Below the pieces are notes generated by a model. It made no database searches. It was not told the DNA's origin and was given only the letters and a program-made list of their open reading frames with translations. The translations under genes were made by a program, and so were the position numbers. Source: Variovorax sp. ZS18.2.2 (lineage in GTDB: Bacteria; Pseudomonadota; Gammaproteobacteria; Burkholderiales; Burkholderiaceae_C). Taken from it: DNA of 64,000 nt. How positions within the stretch are numbered: the stretch's first letter is position 1; each line of letters starts with the position of its first letter. This document shows, in pieces, positions 18,714 to 27,912 of this stretch. The stretch is from the NCBI RefSeq assembly GCF_024701975.1, contig NZ_JANLNM010000015.1, positions 48,572-112,571 on the forward strand. Direction: 5' to 3'.

Positions 18714-18758
18714 CTTCACGACTGCTCACTGCGCAACCGCTTCAATCTGGACCGATCC

Positions 18759-20447
18759 ATGAAAAAACTCCGTGTCCCGCGCGCGAGAGCCAGGCAGTCG
18801 GGTGTTTCCATCCTCTCGGTCCTGCTCTCGCTGGTCATCATTGCGACCATCACGGCCGGCCAGATCGAAGCGAGGCAACTGGAGCAGCGCGTGACCAGCG
18901 GCCGGCTCCAGGGCGATGTCCTGAACCTGATCAAGGACGCCGTCAACAACTACACGATGGAGAACTACCCGGCACTGCAGATGAACCTGCCCGTCGCCAA
19001 GGCGGGCACGACGCTCGCCGCCGGCGCGACCAACGGCCAGAGCTTCGCGCCGACCATCGCGAACCTGGTCTCGATGGAGTACCTGCCAGCTGGTACGAGC
19101 GCGGTTGCGCAGCTCAACAGCGGGGTGTACCGAATTGTGCTTTCGCGGATCCCCGCGGGCTGCACCGGTACGGCATGCAACATCTCCGGCGCCGTCTACA
19201 TCGATCAACCCATCCGGACTCCAGGAACCACGAACATCGCTGGCGTGCCGGTAGGGGCCATCATCGAGAAGGTGGGCGGCGACGTACTCGTTGCAATGGC
19301 CACGAATCCCGGCAATCTGGTGGGGATCAACGGCATGACATTGCCGAACCCGTTGGGCACATCCGAGGGTGTCGTGGGGGCGCGCGTGGGCTTTGGCGCC
19401 AGCGGCTTCGGACGCTTCCTGGTCCTCAACGATCCGCGCGACCCGAATTTCCAGGGCAACCTCACCCTTCGACAGAACCTGACCATCGGCGGTGCCTCGA
19501 CCTTCAACGGGCCTGTGACGGTCAACAACACGCTCAAGACGACGGGCGCGGTCGACGTCAACAACTGCATCCGGCTGCAGCCCGATGGTCGCGGCGGGTT
19601 CAACTGCCTGGACCCCAACGATTTGCCGCCAGGCTGGGCCGGCGGCGTGCGGGCCACCGATGTCGTGGCCAGCGGCAGCGTCATGGCCTCCGACAATCCG
19701 GCCGGCTGGTCGCCCACCGCGCCCGGCAAATGGACGGTGATCACGCGGGATGCGACCGAGGCCTATGTCCAGACCTCCGGCCGGGTGGCCGCGAACCGCC
19801 TCATCCCGACGGGCATCTATGTGCCGGGCTCCGCATGCAGCGAGCCTGGCGCGGTCGGCCGCTCCAGCACCGGTGCGACCGGCGTCATGTGCTCGAACTC
19901 GATCTGGACACCGCTGGCCACCGTTGCGGCCGCGGGCGGCACATGCCCTGTCGATGGACAAGGCGCTGTCGATGCGCAAGGCCGGCAGCTCTACTGCTTC
20001 AACGGCACCTGGAACCTCATGCAGGACTTCCTGCCGCCGGCAACGCCCGGCGCTGCCTGCATCCAAGCGGGCGCGCTCGGTTACCAGATCCCGATCATCG
20101 GCTCGGGCTCCACGGCCAGCGTCTGCCGCGCGAACCCCACGGGGGGCGGCCTGCGGTGGTTCCGCATTCAGGACATCACGACGCACCTGACCTTCGTGAC
20201 TGCCTATGAGGTGACCCACGGATCGGATGTGCAAAAGCCCACTTGCGCTGCGGCGCCAGGTCAGACATCGACACCGATCCCATATCTGCAAGCGAAGGTC
20301 GAGTCCAGCCCGGACGGCGGCTTCGCGCGCTTCACGATCGACCAAGGCGCCTCCTGGCTGGTCCAGCTCACCAACGGCGCCGGCGGCGCGCTCTCGGCCA
20401 CGCCCTCGGCCAGCGCAATCCTGCAGATCTATTGCAACGTCCTTTGA
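18759..20447 (+). CDS. pilV: PilV-like pilus tip protein
   Basis: A 562-residue protein with a short leader (cleavage after G15 in RQSG-VSILS) and a type IV pilin N-helix. The middle is the repetitive, asparagine/glycine-rich PilV domain (about 150-260), and the end is a distinct receptor-binding-like region with several cysteine pairs. In R64 the C-terminus is switched by a shufflon; here it is one uninterrupted reading frame. Like PilS it lacks Glu at +5 (Ser). Confidence 0.8.
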   Translation: MKKLRVPRARARQSGVSILSVLLSLVIIATITAGQIEARQLEQRVTSGRLQGDVLNLIKDAVNNYTMENYPALQMNLPVAKAGTTLAAGATNGQSFAPTIANLVSMEYLPAGTSAVAQLNSGVYRIVLSRIPAGCTGTACNISGAVYIDQPIRTPGTTNIAGVPVGAIIEKVGGDVLVAMATNPGNLVGINGMTLPNPLGTSEGVVGARVGFGASGFGRFLVLNDPRDPNFQGNLTLRQNLTIGGASTFNGPVTVNNTLKTTGAVDVNNCIRLQPDGRGGFNCLDPNDLPPGWAGGVRATDVVASGSVMASDNPAGWSPTAPGKWTVITRDATEAYVQTSGRVAANRLIPTGIYVPGSACSEPGAVGRSSTGATGVMCSNSIWTPLATVAAAGGTCPVDGQGAVDAQGRQLYCFNGTWNLMQDFLPPATPGAACIQAGALGYQIPIIGSGSTASVCRANPTGGGLRWFRIQDITTHLTFVTAYEVTHGSDVQKPTCAAAPGQTSTPIPYLQAKVESSPDGGFARFTIDQGASWLVQLTNGAGGALSATPSASAILQIYCNVL

Positions 20448-20473
20448 AACCAGAACCCAAGGAGTGAATCGAG

Positions 20474-20965
20474 ATGAAATCAAACCGCGCATCGAACAGA
20501 GCCGCGCCGCGCCGCGCCCTCGTGCTCGCCGTAGCATCGTGCTTTGTAGTCGGCAGCACCTTCGCCCAGAGCCTTCCGGCCAACTCGAGTGATTCCGGTC
20601 GACGCGCCGTCGTTGCGATCGACCAAACCTCGATCAACAACAACATCAAGAATGTTCAAAACACCGCGAACCATGCGGTCAATCTGACAAACGGTGCATC
20701 GGGCACAGCGGCTCAGGCCTTGAGCGTGGCCAACCAGGCACTGAGCGCTGCAAACAACAACGCGGGCGGCCGAGTCGTAGGTCAGTTCGATTGGAACAAC
20801 TGCTCCATTTATGCCACGGGTTGCTCAAGAGCAAAGGGGCTTTGCATCACTGGTTTCCCCATTCCACCGTGGCCGTTTATCCCGACCGATCTATGCCCTC
20901 CTGGATCCGGTTACTACGGCAATTGGGGTCATACCGATGGAGAGGCGCCTGGCGGTCCCATCTAG
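20474..20965 (+). CDS. Secreted hypothetical protein after pilV
   Basis: A 163-residue protein with a signal peptide (about 14-32, TFA-Q). A helical, asparagine/alanine-rich stretch (about 50-100) is followed by a cysteine-rich end (CSIYATGCSRAKGLC). The first gene after pilV with a short gap; probably transcribed with the pil genes. No family recognised. Confidence 0.6.
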   Translation: MKSNRASNRAAPRRALVLAVASCFVVGSTFAQSLPANSSDSGRRAVVAIDQTSINNNIKNVQNTANHAVNLTNGASGTAAQALSVANQALSAANNNAGGRVVGQFDWNNCSIYATGCSRAKGLCITGFPIPPWPFIPTDLCPPGSGYYGNWGHTDGEAPGGPI

Positions 20966-21084
20966 ACGGTGGCGATTCTGGCTGCCAAGCCTCGTGTCGA
21001 TCGCGTACACGAAGCTGGCCACGCGTGTCGGCGTGCATCAGGAGCGGATCGTCTGGTCGACAGCCCGCAGACCGACTCCATGCG

Positions 21085-21255
21085 CTACAGCGGTTTCGAG
21101 GGTCCCTTCGCACGCTCGATGAGCCTTCGAAGCCAGGGCATGCCGAACTCCTCGATCTTCTTCCAATGCGCCGGCTTCAGGCGCATCGCGCGAAGTTCCA
21201 GCTTTTCCTCCGGTGGCGTGGGCGGACGTCCTCGTTGTTTCTTGTCTGGTTCCAT
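21085..21255 (-). CDS. Small basic protein, possible DNA-binding/regulator
   Basis: A 56-residue protein (if started at ATG 21255; ATG 21261 is possible). It has a basic N-terminus (KKQRGRPP, an AT-hook-like motif) and a helical, basic C-terminal half that resembles ribbon-helix-helix or small regulator proteins. It is divergent from the CAP-domain gene, and two direct repeats lie between them. No clear ribosome-binding site is visible. Confidence 0.45.
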   Translation of the reverse strand: MEPDKKQRGRPPTPPEEKLELRAMRLKPAHWKKIEEFGMPWLRRLIERAKGPSKPL

Positions 21256-21268
21256 GTGCATCAGTATA

Positions 21269-21314
21269 TGTTCTACAAAAACAGCTTGCATCGCTGTATT
21301 TGTTGTTCTACATT
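21269..21314 (+). promoter_or_regulatory. Promoter with direct repeats before the CAP-domain gene
   Basis: TTGCAT (21286-21291) and TACATT (21309-21314) are spaced by 17 bases, a good sigma-70 match on the plus strand. The 9-base direct repeat TGTTCTACA occurs at 21269-21277 and 21304-21312, the second copy overlapping the -10. It is a plausible operator for the divergent small basic protein (inference). Confidence 0.5.
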
Positions 21315-21396
21315 ATTTGAACCGGCAACGGTCATCGGGCAACCCATCAGTCTTTCAATCCCTGTTTCAACAACCACTCAATCGGAGGATCGCATC

Positions 21397-22521
21397 ATGC
21401 AAAAGAACCTGGAAAAAATCGTGACTCGGGGTTCCCGCCATCGCGGGCTTTTCTCCTCATACTGGTCCTTGGTCACGGCAACGATGTGCGCCATCGCAGT
21501 GACCGCGTGCGGTGGTGGAGGTGGCGGGGGAGGCGCGGGCGGGATGCCTGTTCTCCCACTGCCCGTCACTCCGGTGGCGACACCGACACCGACACCGGAT
21601 ACGCCCTCATCGACACCGAGCACGATCGTGGCCAGTGTCCCCGCGGCAACCTACTCGGCTGGCTCCGAGGAAGACGCGGCGTTCAAGCTGTTGAACGCCG
21701 AGCGCGCACGGTGCGGTTTTGGCAAGCTTGCTCAGAACGGCGGACTCGATGCCGCCGCGAAGGGCCACGCCGACTGGTTGATCAACAACAACTACGTCGG
21801 GCACAACCAGGTCGCCGGCACGCCGGGCTTCACGGGCGTCACCCCTGCGGATCGCGCGGCCGCAGCCGGCTACAAGGCGGCCAGCGTGACTGAGGAGCAA
21901 ACGCTCATGTCCGGTTCGGCTTCACTTGCGGGCCGGGGCGTCTTCAGTGTGAGATCCTTGCTGTCGGCGCCGTACCACCTGCTGGGCATGGCGGGCGGAT
22001 ACCGCGATGTCGGGATCTCGATCCGCGGCAGCGACGATCTGGGAACGACCGCCACGCAAGGCGCCCGGACTGTCGAGCAGTTCGAGCTGGGCTTCACAGA
22101 GATAGCCGGCGCGCAGGAGCCCTCAGGCGATCAGGTGTTGACCTACCCCTGCGCCGGTACATCGGGCACTTTCTTCGAGTTGGTGAACGAGACGCCGAGT
22201 CCGGTGCCAGGTCGGGACCTGATGGCAAGCCCGCTCGGACATCCCATCCTGGTAGCTGTCCGTTCGGGAAGCGCACTCGCGGTGACGTCGGCAAGCCTTG
22301 TGACTGCCAGCGGCAACACGCCCGTGACGTTGCGAGCGACGGTGACAAAGGCCAACGATGTCAACGCGCGCCTGGCCGGGCATCAGGCCCTGCTGATTCC
22401 CGATGCCGCACTGACGCCGAACACCGAGTACACGGTGAAGATCACCGGCAAGAACGGCGCGCAGGAGTTCTCGAAGACGTTCAACTTCACCACCGGCGAA
22501 GGCACGGGCCGCACCCGCTGA
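21397..22521 (+). CDS. CAP-domain (SCP/PR1) lipoprotein
   Basis: A 374-residue protein, start ATG 21397 behind CGGAGGA. A lipoprotein signal ends in VTAC, followed by a glycine run and a proline/threonine-rich linker (about 40-85). Residues 90-235 resemble a CAP domain: a helix with LLNAERARCG, then HADWLINNNYVGHNQ. The C-terminal part (about 275-370) looks like a beta-sandwich of the Big type. Bacterial CAP lipoproteins are envelope proteins of uncertain role; adhesion or mating-related function is only a guess. Confidence 0.75.
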   Translation: MQKNLEKIVTRGSRHRGLFSSYWSLVTATMCAIAVTACGGGGGGGGAGGMPVLPLPVTPVATPTPTPDTPSSTPSTIVASVPAATYSAGSEEDAAFKLLNAERARCGFGKLAQNGGLDAAAKGHADWLINNNYVGHNQVAGTPGFTGVTPADRAAAAGYKAASVTEEQTLMSGSASLAGRGVFSVRSLLSAPYHLLGMAGGYRDVGISIRGSDDLGTTATQGARTVEQFELGFTEIAGAQEPSGDQVLTYPCAGTSGTFFELVNETPSPVPGRDLMASPLGHPILVAVRSGSALAVTSASLVTASGNTPVTLRATVTKANDVNARLAGHQALLIPDAALTPNTEYTVKITGKNGAQEFSKTFNFTTGEGTGRTR

Positions 22522-22559
22522 GGGTGCGTCCCAGTTTGCACAACAGAGAGGTGATCCGG

Positions 22560-23144
22560 ATGTGCAAGGAGATCGCCCCCAAAACTCCACAAGCGCCGAC
22601 AAGCGTTTTGGACTTGATGCAGTTGGCTGACGGCTACGCCAGCGCCCACCGATCGCTGGAGTGCGCGACTGACAACAGCACCAGCGATACCGAGCGCTCC
22701 GCTCTCGAAGCGGCGCTCACCACCGCCCTTTCCGCTCCACCTGCAAACAGCGAGGGCGAGGCGCTGGTGTGGGAGCCCGCTCCACTCGAATCCATCCCAA
22801 ACTGCCTTGATAACAGCCTGAAGCGCGCGGCATACCTGCTTCGCTCCAACAAGCATGCTGGAGATGCCATCGACGCAAGCAGGCTTGAATACCTGCGCAA
22901 TACTCTTGCCGCCAAGGATGGTGCTGCAGAGATGGACAACTCTGGCTGCTTGCACAGCAGCAGCACCGCAATGCCACAGACAACCGACCGCATTGCAATA
23001 GGTCGCCTCGTGCTGGAAGCGAGTACGGGCGTTCACGGCAATGTCGCAAAGACTCTTGCCTTGGAACTTTGCACAGCACTTGATGCCATCAAGTACTCGG
23101 CCAATTCCAAGATGCCACAAGCAGAGACTGGTGGTGTCGTATGA
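22560..23144 (+). CDS. Hypothetical protein, first gene of the ATPase operon
   Basis: A 194-residue protein, start ATG 22560 with AGAGAGG upstream. It is helix-rich with several cysteines and no motif I recognise. Its stop overlaps the next start (ATGA), beginning a chain of seven coupled genes that reaches 28401. Confidence 0.6.
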   Translation: MCKEIAPKTPQAPTSVLDLMQLADGYASAHRSLECATDNSTSDTERSALEAALTTALSAPPANSEGEALVWEPAPLESIPNCLDNSLKRAAYLLRSNKHAGDAIDASRLEYLRNTLAAKDGAAEMDNSGCLHSSSTAMPQTTDRIAIGRLVLEASTGVHGNVAKTLALELCTALDAIKYSANSKMPQAETGGVV

Positions 23145-23647
23145 GCATGAACGGCCACCAACCTCATGTGTCGGCAACGCCTCATGCGAAAACCTTACCT
23201 TTCGCGAACCTCGTCAAGGCGGTGATGGGCGATCCACTGCCCGTGCCGACAGGCCCGCACGGCACCAGGCACTCACCCGACCAACTACCCCGAGGCTTCA
23301 ACGACGCCGATCTTGCGTTGATTCGAAAGATCGGTGCCTTCATGCCGGCACCGAAGCTGCTTGGCGTCCTGAACGACCGACTGGTTTCTGATCTTGGACC
23401 CGATGAGGAGCCGTACACCCTGGAGCAACTCAATACGACCATCAAGGAAGTTCATGGCGGCAGCAATCCCGCATTGCTGGGACGCGATTGGCCCAGCGTG
23501 CGCAAGCTGCTTGCACATGCGCGCCGCGCCGGCGTGCTGGAGCAGATCAATGAGCAGGTGATCAACGATTTCGCCGTGGTCTTCCAGCTCAATGCGAAAC
23601 AGGTGGTCGAGCTCAAAGACATCGTGCTCGGCGCGAAGGAGGACTGA
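23141..23647 (+). CDS. Hypothetical protein of the ATPase operon
   Basis: A 168-residue protein. The N-terminal 50 residues are loop-rich and the rest is helical (ARRAGVLEQINEQVINDF). It sits between the first operon gene and the ATPase, four bases before the latter. No family recognised. Confidence 0.6.
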   Translation: MSMNGHQPHVSATPHAKTLPFANLVKAVMGDPLPVPTGPHGTRHSPDQLPRGFNDADLALIRKIGAFMPAPKLLGVLNDRLVSDLGPDEEPYTLEQLNTTIKEVHGGSNPALLGRDWPSVRKLLAHARRAGVLEQINEQVINDFAVVFQLNAKQVVELKDIVLGAKED

Positions 23648-23651
23648 ACCC

Positions 23652-24605
23652 ATGACCAGCGAAACGAAGCACTCACTGATTCGGCGCGACGAGATGTTGA
23701 AGGCCGTTCTCGAGATCGGTGGTCAACCCCTTGACCTGTCCGAGTACGCGACAACCGGTCTGGTGGCTGTGGGCGTGGGCCCTCGCGGATGCGGCAAGAC
23801 CAACGTCGGGCAGCTGATCGGCGAGCAACTCGCCGAACAGGGCTGGGTCACAGTCATCTTCGATCCCGAAGGCGAGATGGAACTGATGTACGGCGATGCT
23901 GTGAAGGACGAGGAAGAGCTGTACCAGTGCCTGGAAAGGCGGGACAGGAAGATTGTCGTGGTCCGGGCCACCGATGCGGCCGAGTTCGTGCCCTACGGGC
24001 AGGTCATCCTGGATGCCGCAGACCGCTTCCGAAAGCCGCTCTTCGTTGTCATCGATGAAGGTCAACTCTTCAGCGCATCCCGCAAACGCTCCGAGAGCAT
24101 CGGCGAAGCCGCCGACATCATCAACGAGTTCGTCGGCCGCGGGCGCAAGCGCGCACTCGACCTCTACGTCACCGCGTTGCGCTACACCGGCAGTATTCAC
24201 CGCCTCATCTTCGCAAACAAGAACCTCACGTTCATCGGGTGCCAGGAAGACGCCGCCGCATGGTCGGCGCTGGCGCCGCAGTTCAAGGACTCCGGCATCG
24301 ACTTCGGCGATCTCAGCGCACTGGCACCGGGCGAGTTCTTCTGCATCAGCCGCCGCGGTATTGAGAAAGTCAAGACGCCGATGGCCGAAGCACTCAAGTG
24401 CGTTGCGCCGGCAGCCAAAGCGGCCAGGCGGGCGCTGCCCGCAACCTTCAGCCAGTGGGATCGCGCCATGCGCGGCATCTCCACGGAACGTCTGGGCGCA
24501 CTGAGCGAGCCAGTGATGACGCTCTTGGGCAAGGTGGCGGGTTTGTCCCAGACACAGATGCTGGCAGGCCAGTCCGCGCTGCAGGACGAACTCGAGGTTC
24601 GCTGA
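23652..24605 (+). CDS. P-loop ATPase, HerA/VirD4-like
   Basis: A 317-residue protein. Walker A GPRGCGKT lies at residues 43-50, a DPEGE motif like the HerA/FtsK-type VIFDPxGE at about 70-74, and Walker B LFVVIDEGQ at about 130-138, followed by a DNA-translocase-like arginine-rich stretch (RGRKRALD). The size is a single ATPase core. Members of this superfamily move DNA or protein. The neighbours suggest a DNA-handling machine, but the exact role is unknown. Confidence 0.75.
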   Translation: MTSETKHSLIRRDEMLKAVLEIGGQPLDLSEYATTGLVAVGVGPRGCGKTNVGQLIGEQLAEQGWVTVIFDPEGEMELMYGDAVKDEEELYQCLERRDRKIVVVRATDAAEFVPYGQVILDAADRFRKPLFVVIDEGQLFSASRKRSESIGEAADIINEFVGRGRKRALDLYVTALRYTGSIHRLIFANKNLTFIGCQEDAAAWSALAPQFKDSGIDFGDLSALAPGEFFCISRRGIEKVKTPMAEALKCVAPAAKAARRALPATFSQWDRAMRGISTERLGALSEPVMTLLGKVAGLSQTQMLAGQSALQDELEVR

Positions 24606-24607
24606 CG

Positions 24608-26938
24608 GTGGCCAAGATGCGCGAAAGCCTGGGCCTCCAGAGCCAGTCAATTCAAGAAGGCGCCGATGCAGCGAGCGCAACCCTCGCCTGGCAACGCTTC
24701 GTGCTCAAGCACGGCAAGGGGGTGCGCAATCGCGACTTGGCTGCGGTGCTGGGGCGCAGCGTCTCGGAGATCGAAGCGACCAAGCGCGCACTGGTCGGCA
24801 GCGGCCGCCAAGTAGCACGCAAGCGAAAGAACGCTTTCGAAGAACTCTACGAGTTGTGGCATGGCCGTCCGCCGATGGACGATGAATGGCCGGCGCCGGC
24901 CTTCAATCACGGCATGCAGTCTTACGAATGGATGTCGCCCGAAGTGGCGCTGTTGGCCACACTGGTTGGGCAGATGGGGGCGAAGGAGATTGCCCAGGTC
25001 CTCAGCGTGCGTCTGCAGAAAATCACCGGCAATGCCGCTGCGACCCGCAACCCAATGGCCGTGCAGAACCAAATCGCCCGCATGGGACTGACATCTTCCG
25101 ATGTCCTGGGCGGAATCACCGTTGCCGCGGCCGGCCGAGAGATGGGCTCCTACAACATCGTGCACCAGGCCATTCGCAGTGGCCTACTGAAGGCACGGCG
25201 AGTCGGACGCCACCTGGTCATCTCTCACCAGGCCTGGAGCGCCTGGAAGGCAAAGATCCAAGCACCGCCCAAAGGATGCGTGCAGCTGAGCACCCTCAAG
25301 GCTCCTCTGGGTATCGCCTCCGACAAACTCAGCGAATTCGCGCGCATGGGCTATGTGCCAGGCGCGCTGCAGGTGAAGCCCTATGGCGTCAAGAACCTGC
25401 ACACCACGCAGTTCGGCAGCTGGTATGTGCCCAAGGAAATGGCGGAACGGCTGTTGGCGGACCGGCGGAGCGGCCGCCCGATGCCCTGGCACGGGAAACC
25501 TTTGCTGGACAACCTCAAGGCTACTTTCCGGCTCTGGAAGGAACGCCAGCACCCGAGAGCCTGTGCGACGTGCGCGCAGATCTGGGGTGCGGCCGGTGCG
25601 CCGCGCGATTTCGAGGACTACATCGCGCGATACCCCACCCTGGACCAAGGCGCCAAGCGGCACCTGACAATGGTCTGGAGTCCAGGTTTGAAGATCGCTG
25701 AGACGGCGCTGAAGGCCGAACGGTCTGTTCCATTCGTGCGGCGCGCGATCGCCAACGGTATGTTGGCCACCTCGATGATGGGTGGCGTGGCTTACATCGC
25801 ACGTAGCGATGCAACCCGCTGGATTGCGCGCGGCTGCCCGTCGGGAGACAGCGAGAAGTCGTGGATCTCGATCGACACAGCGGTCAAGCAGTACCTCTTT
25901 TCTCGCGACGAGTTGGATGCCTTCTGCGATCGGGAGGTGCTCAAGAGCAAGGTCGGCACCGACGGTGCTATGCGTGGTGTGCGGTACGTGTCACGCCACC
26001 AATGCGCTCAACTGCGAGAGAAGCTGGGCTTCAGCGAGGAACAGGCGGCGGCGCGCGCCATGGTGACTGTGCCGCAGCTGCAGGAACTGCTCAAGGGGGT
26101 GAACTGGCGCGGTGCCGCGGGCATCCCGCTCTCGACCTTGCAAGCAGTGATCAAGCGCATCCAGAGTCGGCAAGGACACACCTTCGACGAGGCCGCCGAA
26201 GCACTGGGGACGACGGCCGAATGGATTACCGAGTGCGTCAACAACGGCACGGTCACCGCCAAGCGAAACAAATGGGACGACCGGCTGTATCTCAGTGCAC
26301 CAATGCTCGGGCGACTGCGCAAGGCCCTGCTCCTCCCCGCACCCCGTGCAAGGCTTTCGGCGGATTGGGTTCGACAGACCGAAGCCGCCGGGGTGGCAGG
26401 CGTCTCATCGTCCACGCTGATCCACTGGGCGGAGGCAGGCGACATTCACCGCATCAAGGAGACCAGCGGTTGGCACTATCACCTGGACGAAGTGCGCGCG
26501 AGGGCGCGCATGCATTGGTCGACCGTGCGGCTCAAACGTGCGAAGGCGCCGGCATGGCTGCGCGCCGAGCAGCAGGTCGAAGCCAGTGCGCCCGACGACG
26601 ATGTGCGTCCGCATACGCGCCCGCCCGCCAATCCGTGGTCCGCATCGGATCGCGTGTCACTCGGCCCGCTGATTTCATTGCGCCAGCACGCACGACAGGC
26701 GCGGGGCCTCGCCTGCGACTCTCCACGTCAGATCGCAGCTCTGTTCGCCAACGATTTCATTCGCATCAAGGATATGGAGTTCGTGGCCTTCGAGGATCTG
26801 GACGAGCTGGGCTTGCGTGAGTTGTCTCGCCTGGCCACTGCGTTCGCCGGGATCCTCGTGGAAGTGCGTGGACCGAACCAGAGTCGCTCCGACGGAACGA
26901 CCGAAACATTACTTCTCGAACACGGAGGACTGCAATGA
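24608..26938 (+). CDS. Large multi-winged-helix protein
   Basis: A 776-residue protein; GTG 24608 is preferred (GAGG about 10 bases upstream), with ATG 24617 as alternative. Residues 20-65 and 108-160 look like helix-turn-helix units. From about 170 the protein reads as a string of excisionase/MerR-like winged-helix modules: roughly 170-216, 230-280, 360-408, 420-470, 475-515, 524-572 and 583-634, each with a helix pair and an arginine- or serine-flanked wing. A CATC pair sits at 319-322. The end (690-776) is a different helical domain. No domain of known enzyme activity is seen. It overlaps the next gene by four bases. Confidence 0.7.
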   Translation: MAKMRESLGLQSQSIQEGADAASATLAWQRFVLKHGKGVRNRDLAAVLGRSVSEIEATKRALVGSGRQVARKRKNAFEELYELWHGRPPMDDEWPAPAFNHGMQSYEWMSPEVALLATLVGQMGAKEIAQVLSVRLQKITGNAAATRNPMAVQNQIARMGLTSSDVLGGITVAAAGREMGSYNIVHQAIRSGLLKARRVGRHLVISHQAWSAWKAKIQAPPKGCVQLSTLKAPLGIASDKLSEFARMGYVPGALQVKPYGVKNLHTTQFGSWYVPKEMAERLLADRRSGRPMPWHGKPLLDNLKATFRLWKERQHPRACATCAQIWGAAGAPRDFEDYIARYPTLDQGAKRHLTMVWSPGLKIAETALKAERSVPFVRRAIANGMLATSMMGGVAYIARSDATRWIARGCPSGDSEKSWISIDTAVKQYLFSRDELDAFCDREVLKSKVGTDGAMRGVRYVSRHQCAQLREKLGFSEEQAAARAMVTVPQLQELLKGVNWRGAAGIPLSTLQAVIKRIQSRQGHTFDEAAEALGTTAEWITECVNNGTVTAKRNKWDDRLYLSAPMLGRLRKALLLPAPRARLSADWVRQTEAAGVAGVSSSTLIHWAEAGDIHRIKETSGWHYHLDEVRARARMHWSTVRLKRAKAPAWLRAEQQVEASAPDDDVRPHTRPPANPWSASDRVSLGPLISLRQHARQARGLACDSPRQIAALFANDFIRIKDMEFVAFEDLDELGLRELSRLATAFAGILVEVRGPNQSRSDGTTETLLLEHGGLQ

Positions 26939-27285
26939 CGACGAGAACGAAGAGCGAGGGCTTTGTCTCCTTCCTCTTAGGCTTGGGGCCTGCCTTCATT
27001 TTCTTTCTTCTTGGCCTCCTGCTCTTGATGTCCGTATCGGTGTACATGGGGTGGCTCGACTGGCGCAACTCGCGAGCAGTGTCGCCTTCGGACCTCGCAC
27101 AAGCTCCTACAGGTTGCGTCGTAGAAGGAGTGCGCGTGGAGATTCAGAAGGGGTTGACGCCGTTGACATATGGCGACTATCGAGACATCAAGACGAAGTG
27201 CGCGGAGGACGAGAGAACGGCGAATCGCAAGATGAAATCTCAGCTGTTCCTGAAGGAACAAGGTGAGGCAGTAGGTTCAAGATAA
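26935..27285 (+). CDS. Small membrane protein of the ATPase operon
   Basis: A 116-residue protein with one strong membrane helix (about 13-36) and a polar, charged domain behind it containing two cysteines. Start overlaps the previous stop (ATGA); the next gene starts at the base after its stop. No family recognised. Confidence 0.65.
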   Translation: MTTRTKSEGFVSFLLGLGPAFIFFLLGLLLLMSVSVYMGWLDWRNSRAVSPSDLAQAPTGCVVEGVRVEIQKGLTPLTYGDYRDIKTKCAEDERTANRKMKSQLFLKEQGEAVGSR

Positions 27286-27909
27286 ATGGCTGAAAAGGAT
27301 CAGCGTGTTGGTCGCTTGACCAGCCAACCTCACTACAGACGCGCCTTTGTCATTGGCGGCCTGGCCACCCTCGCGGGCGTGTTGCCTCGAAAGTCAAACG
27401 CGCTGGGCAATGTCGTGACGCCGGCACACACGGATCCCACGCTCTGGCTTCAACCCCGTGCTGTCGCGGTGCGCAACATGGACACCGGGCAGCGCGGTGA
27501 TTTTGTCTACTGGCGCGACGGCGAGTTTGTGATGGCCGAGTACTACGCGCTGTGCGCGCTCGGCCTGGATCATCGCGAGCACAAGGCCATCCAGATCGAC
27601 CCCCGTGTCTTCGACCTGATGTTCGCAACGCAGGCCTGGTACTTCGGAGCGACCGGCAAGCGAACTCATCACGAGATGACGTCCCTCTACCGCACCCCGA
27701 AAACGAATCGCATCGTCGGAGGCGCGCCTGGTGGCGGCCACCCGCGTGGCTTGGCCGGCGACGGCCGCTTGAATGGCGTGTCCGTTTCGGTCTACGCAGC
27801 AATGCTCAGACGGTTCCAGGCCGGAGGTGTTGGTCTATATGCGAACCACGTCCATTGGGACGTGGGGCGCAAGCCGGCCTTCTGGCGCGGCGGCTCGATC
27901 GAGCGCTGA
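27286..27909 (+). CDS. DUF882/YcbK-like peptidoglycan hydrolase
   Basis: A 207-residue protein with a Tat-like export signal (RRAFVIGG, residues 18-25). The rest matches the DUF882/YcbK (MepK, M15-like) pattern: IDPRVFDLMF, then SLYRTPKTNR, GGGHPRGLAGDGRLNGVSV and the zinc-type ending GVGLYANHVHWDVG. Such proteins cleave peptide cross-links, so it likely opens the cell wall during assembly. It sits directly before a transglycosylase. Confidence 0.75.
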   Translation: MAEKDQRVGRLTSQPHYRRAFVIGGLATLAGVLPRKSNALGNVVTPAHTDPTLWLQPRAVAVRNMDTGQRGDFVYWRDGEFVMAEYYALCALGLDHREHKAIQIDPRVFDLMFATQAWYFGATGKRTHHEMTSLYRTPKTNRIVGGAPGGGHPRGLAGDGRLNGVSVSVYAAMLRRFQAGGVGLYANHVHWDVGRKPAFWRGGSIER

Positions 27910-27912
27910 TCC

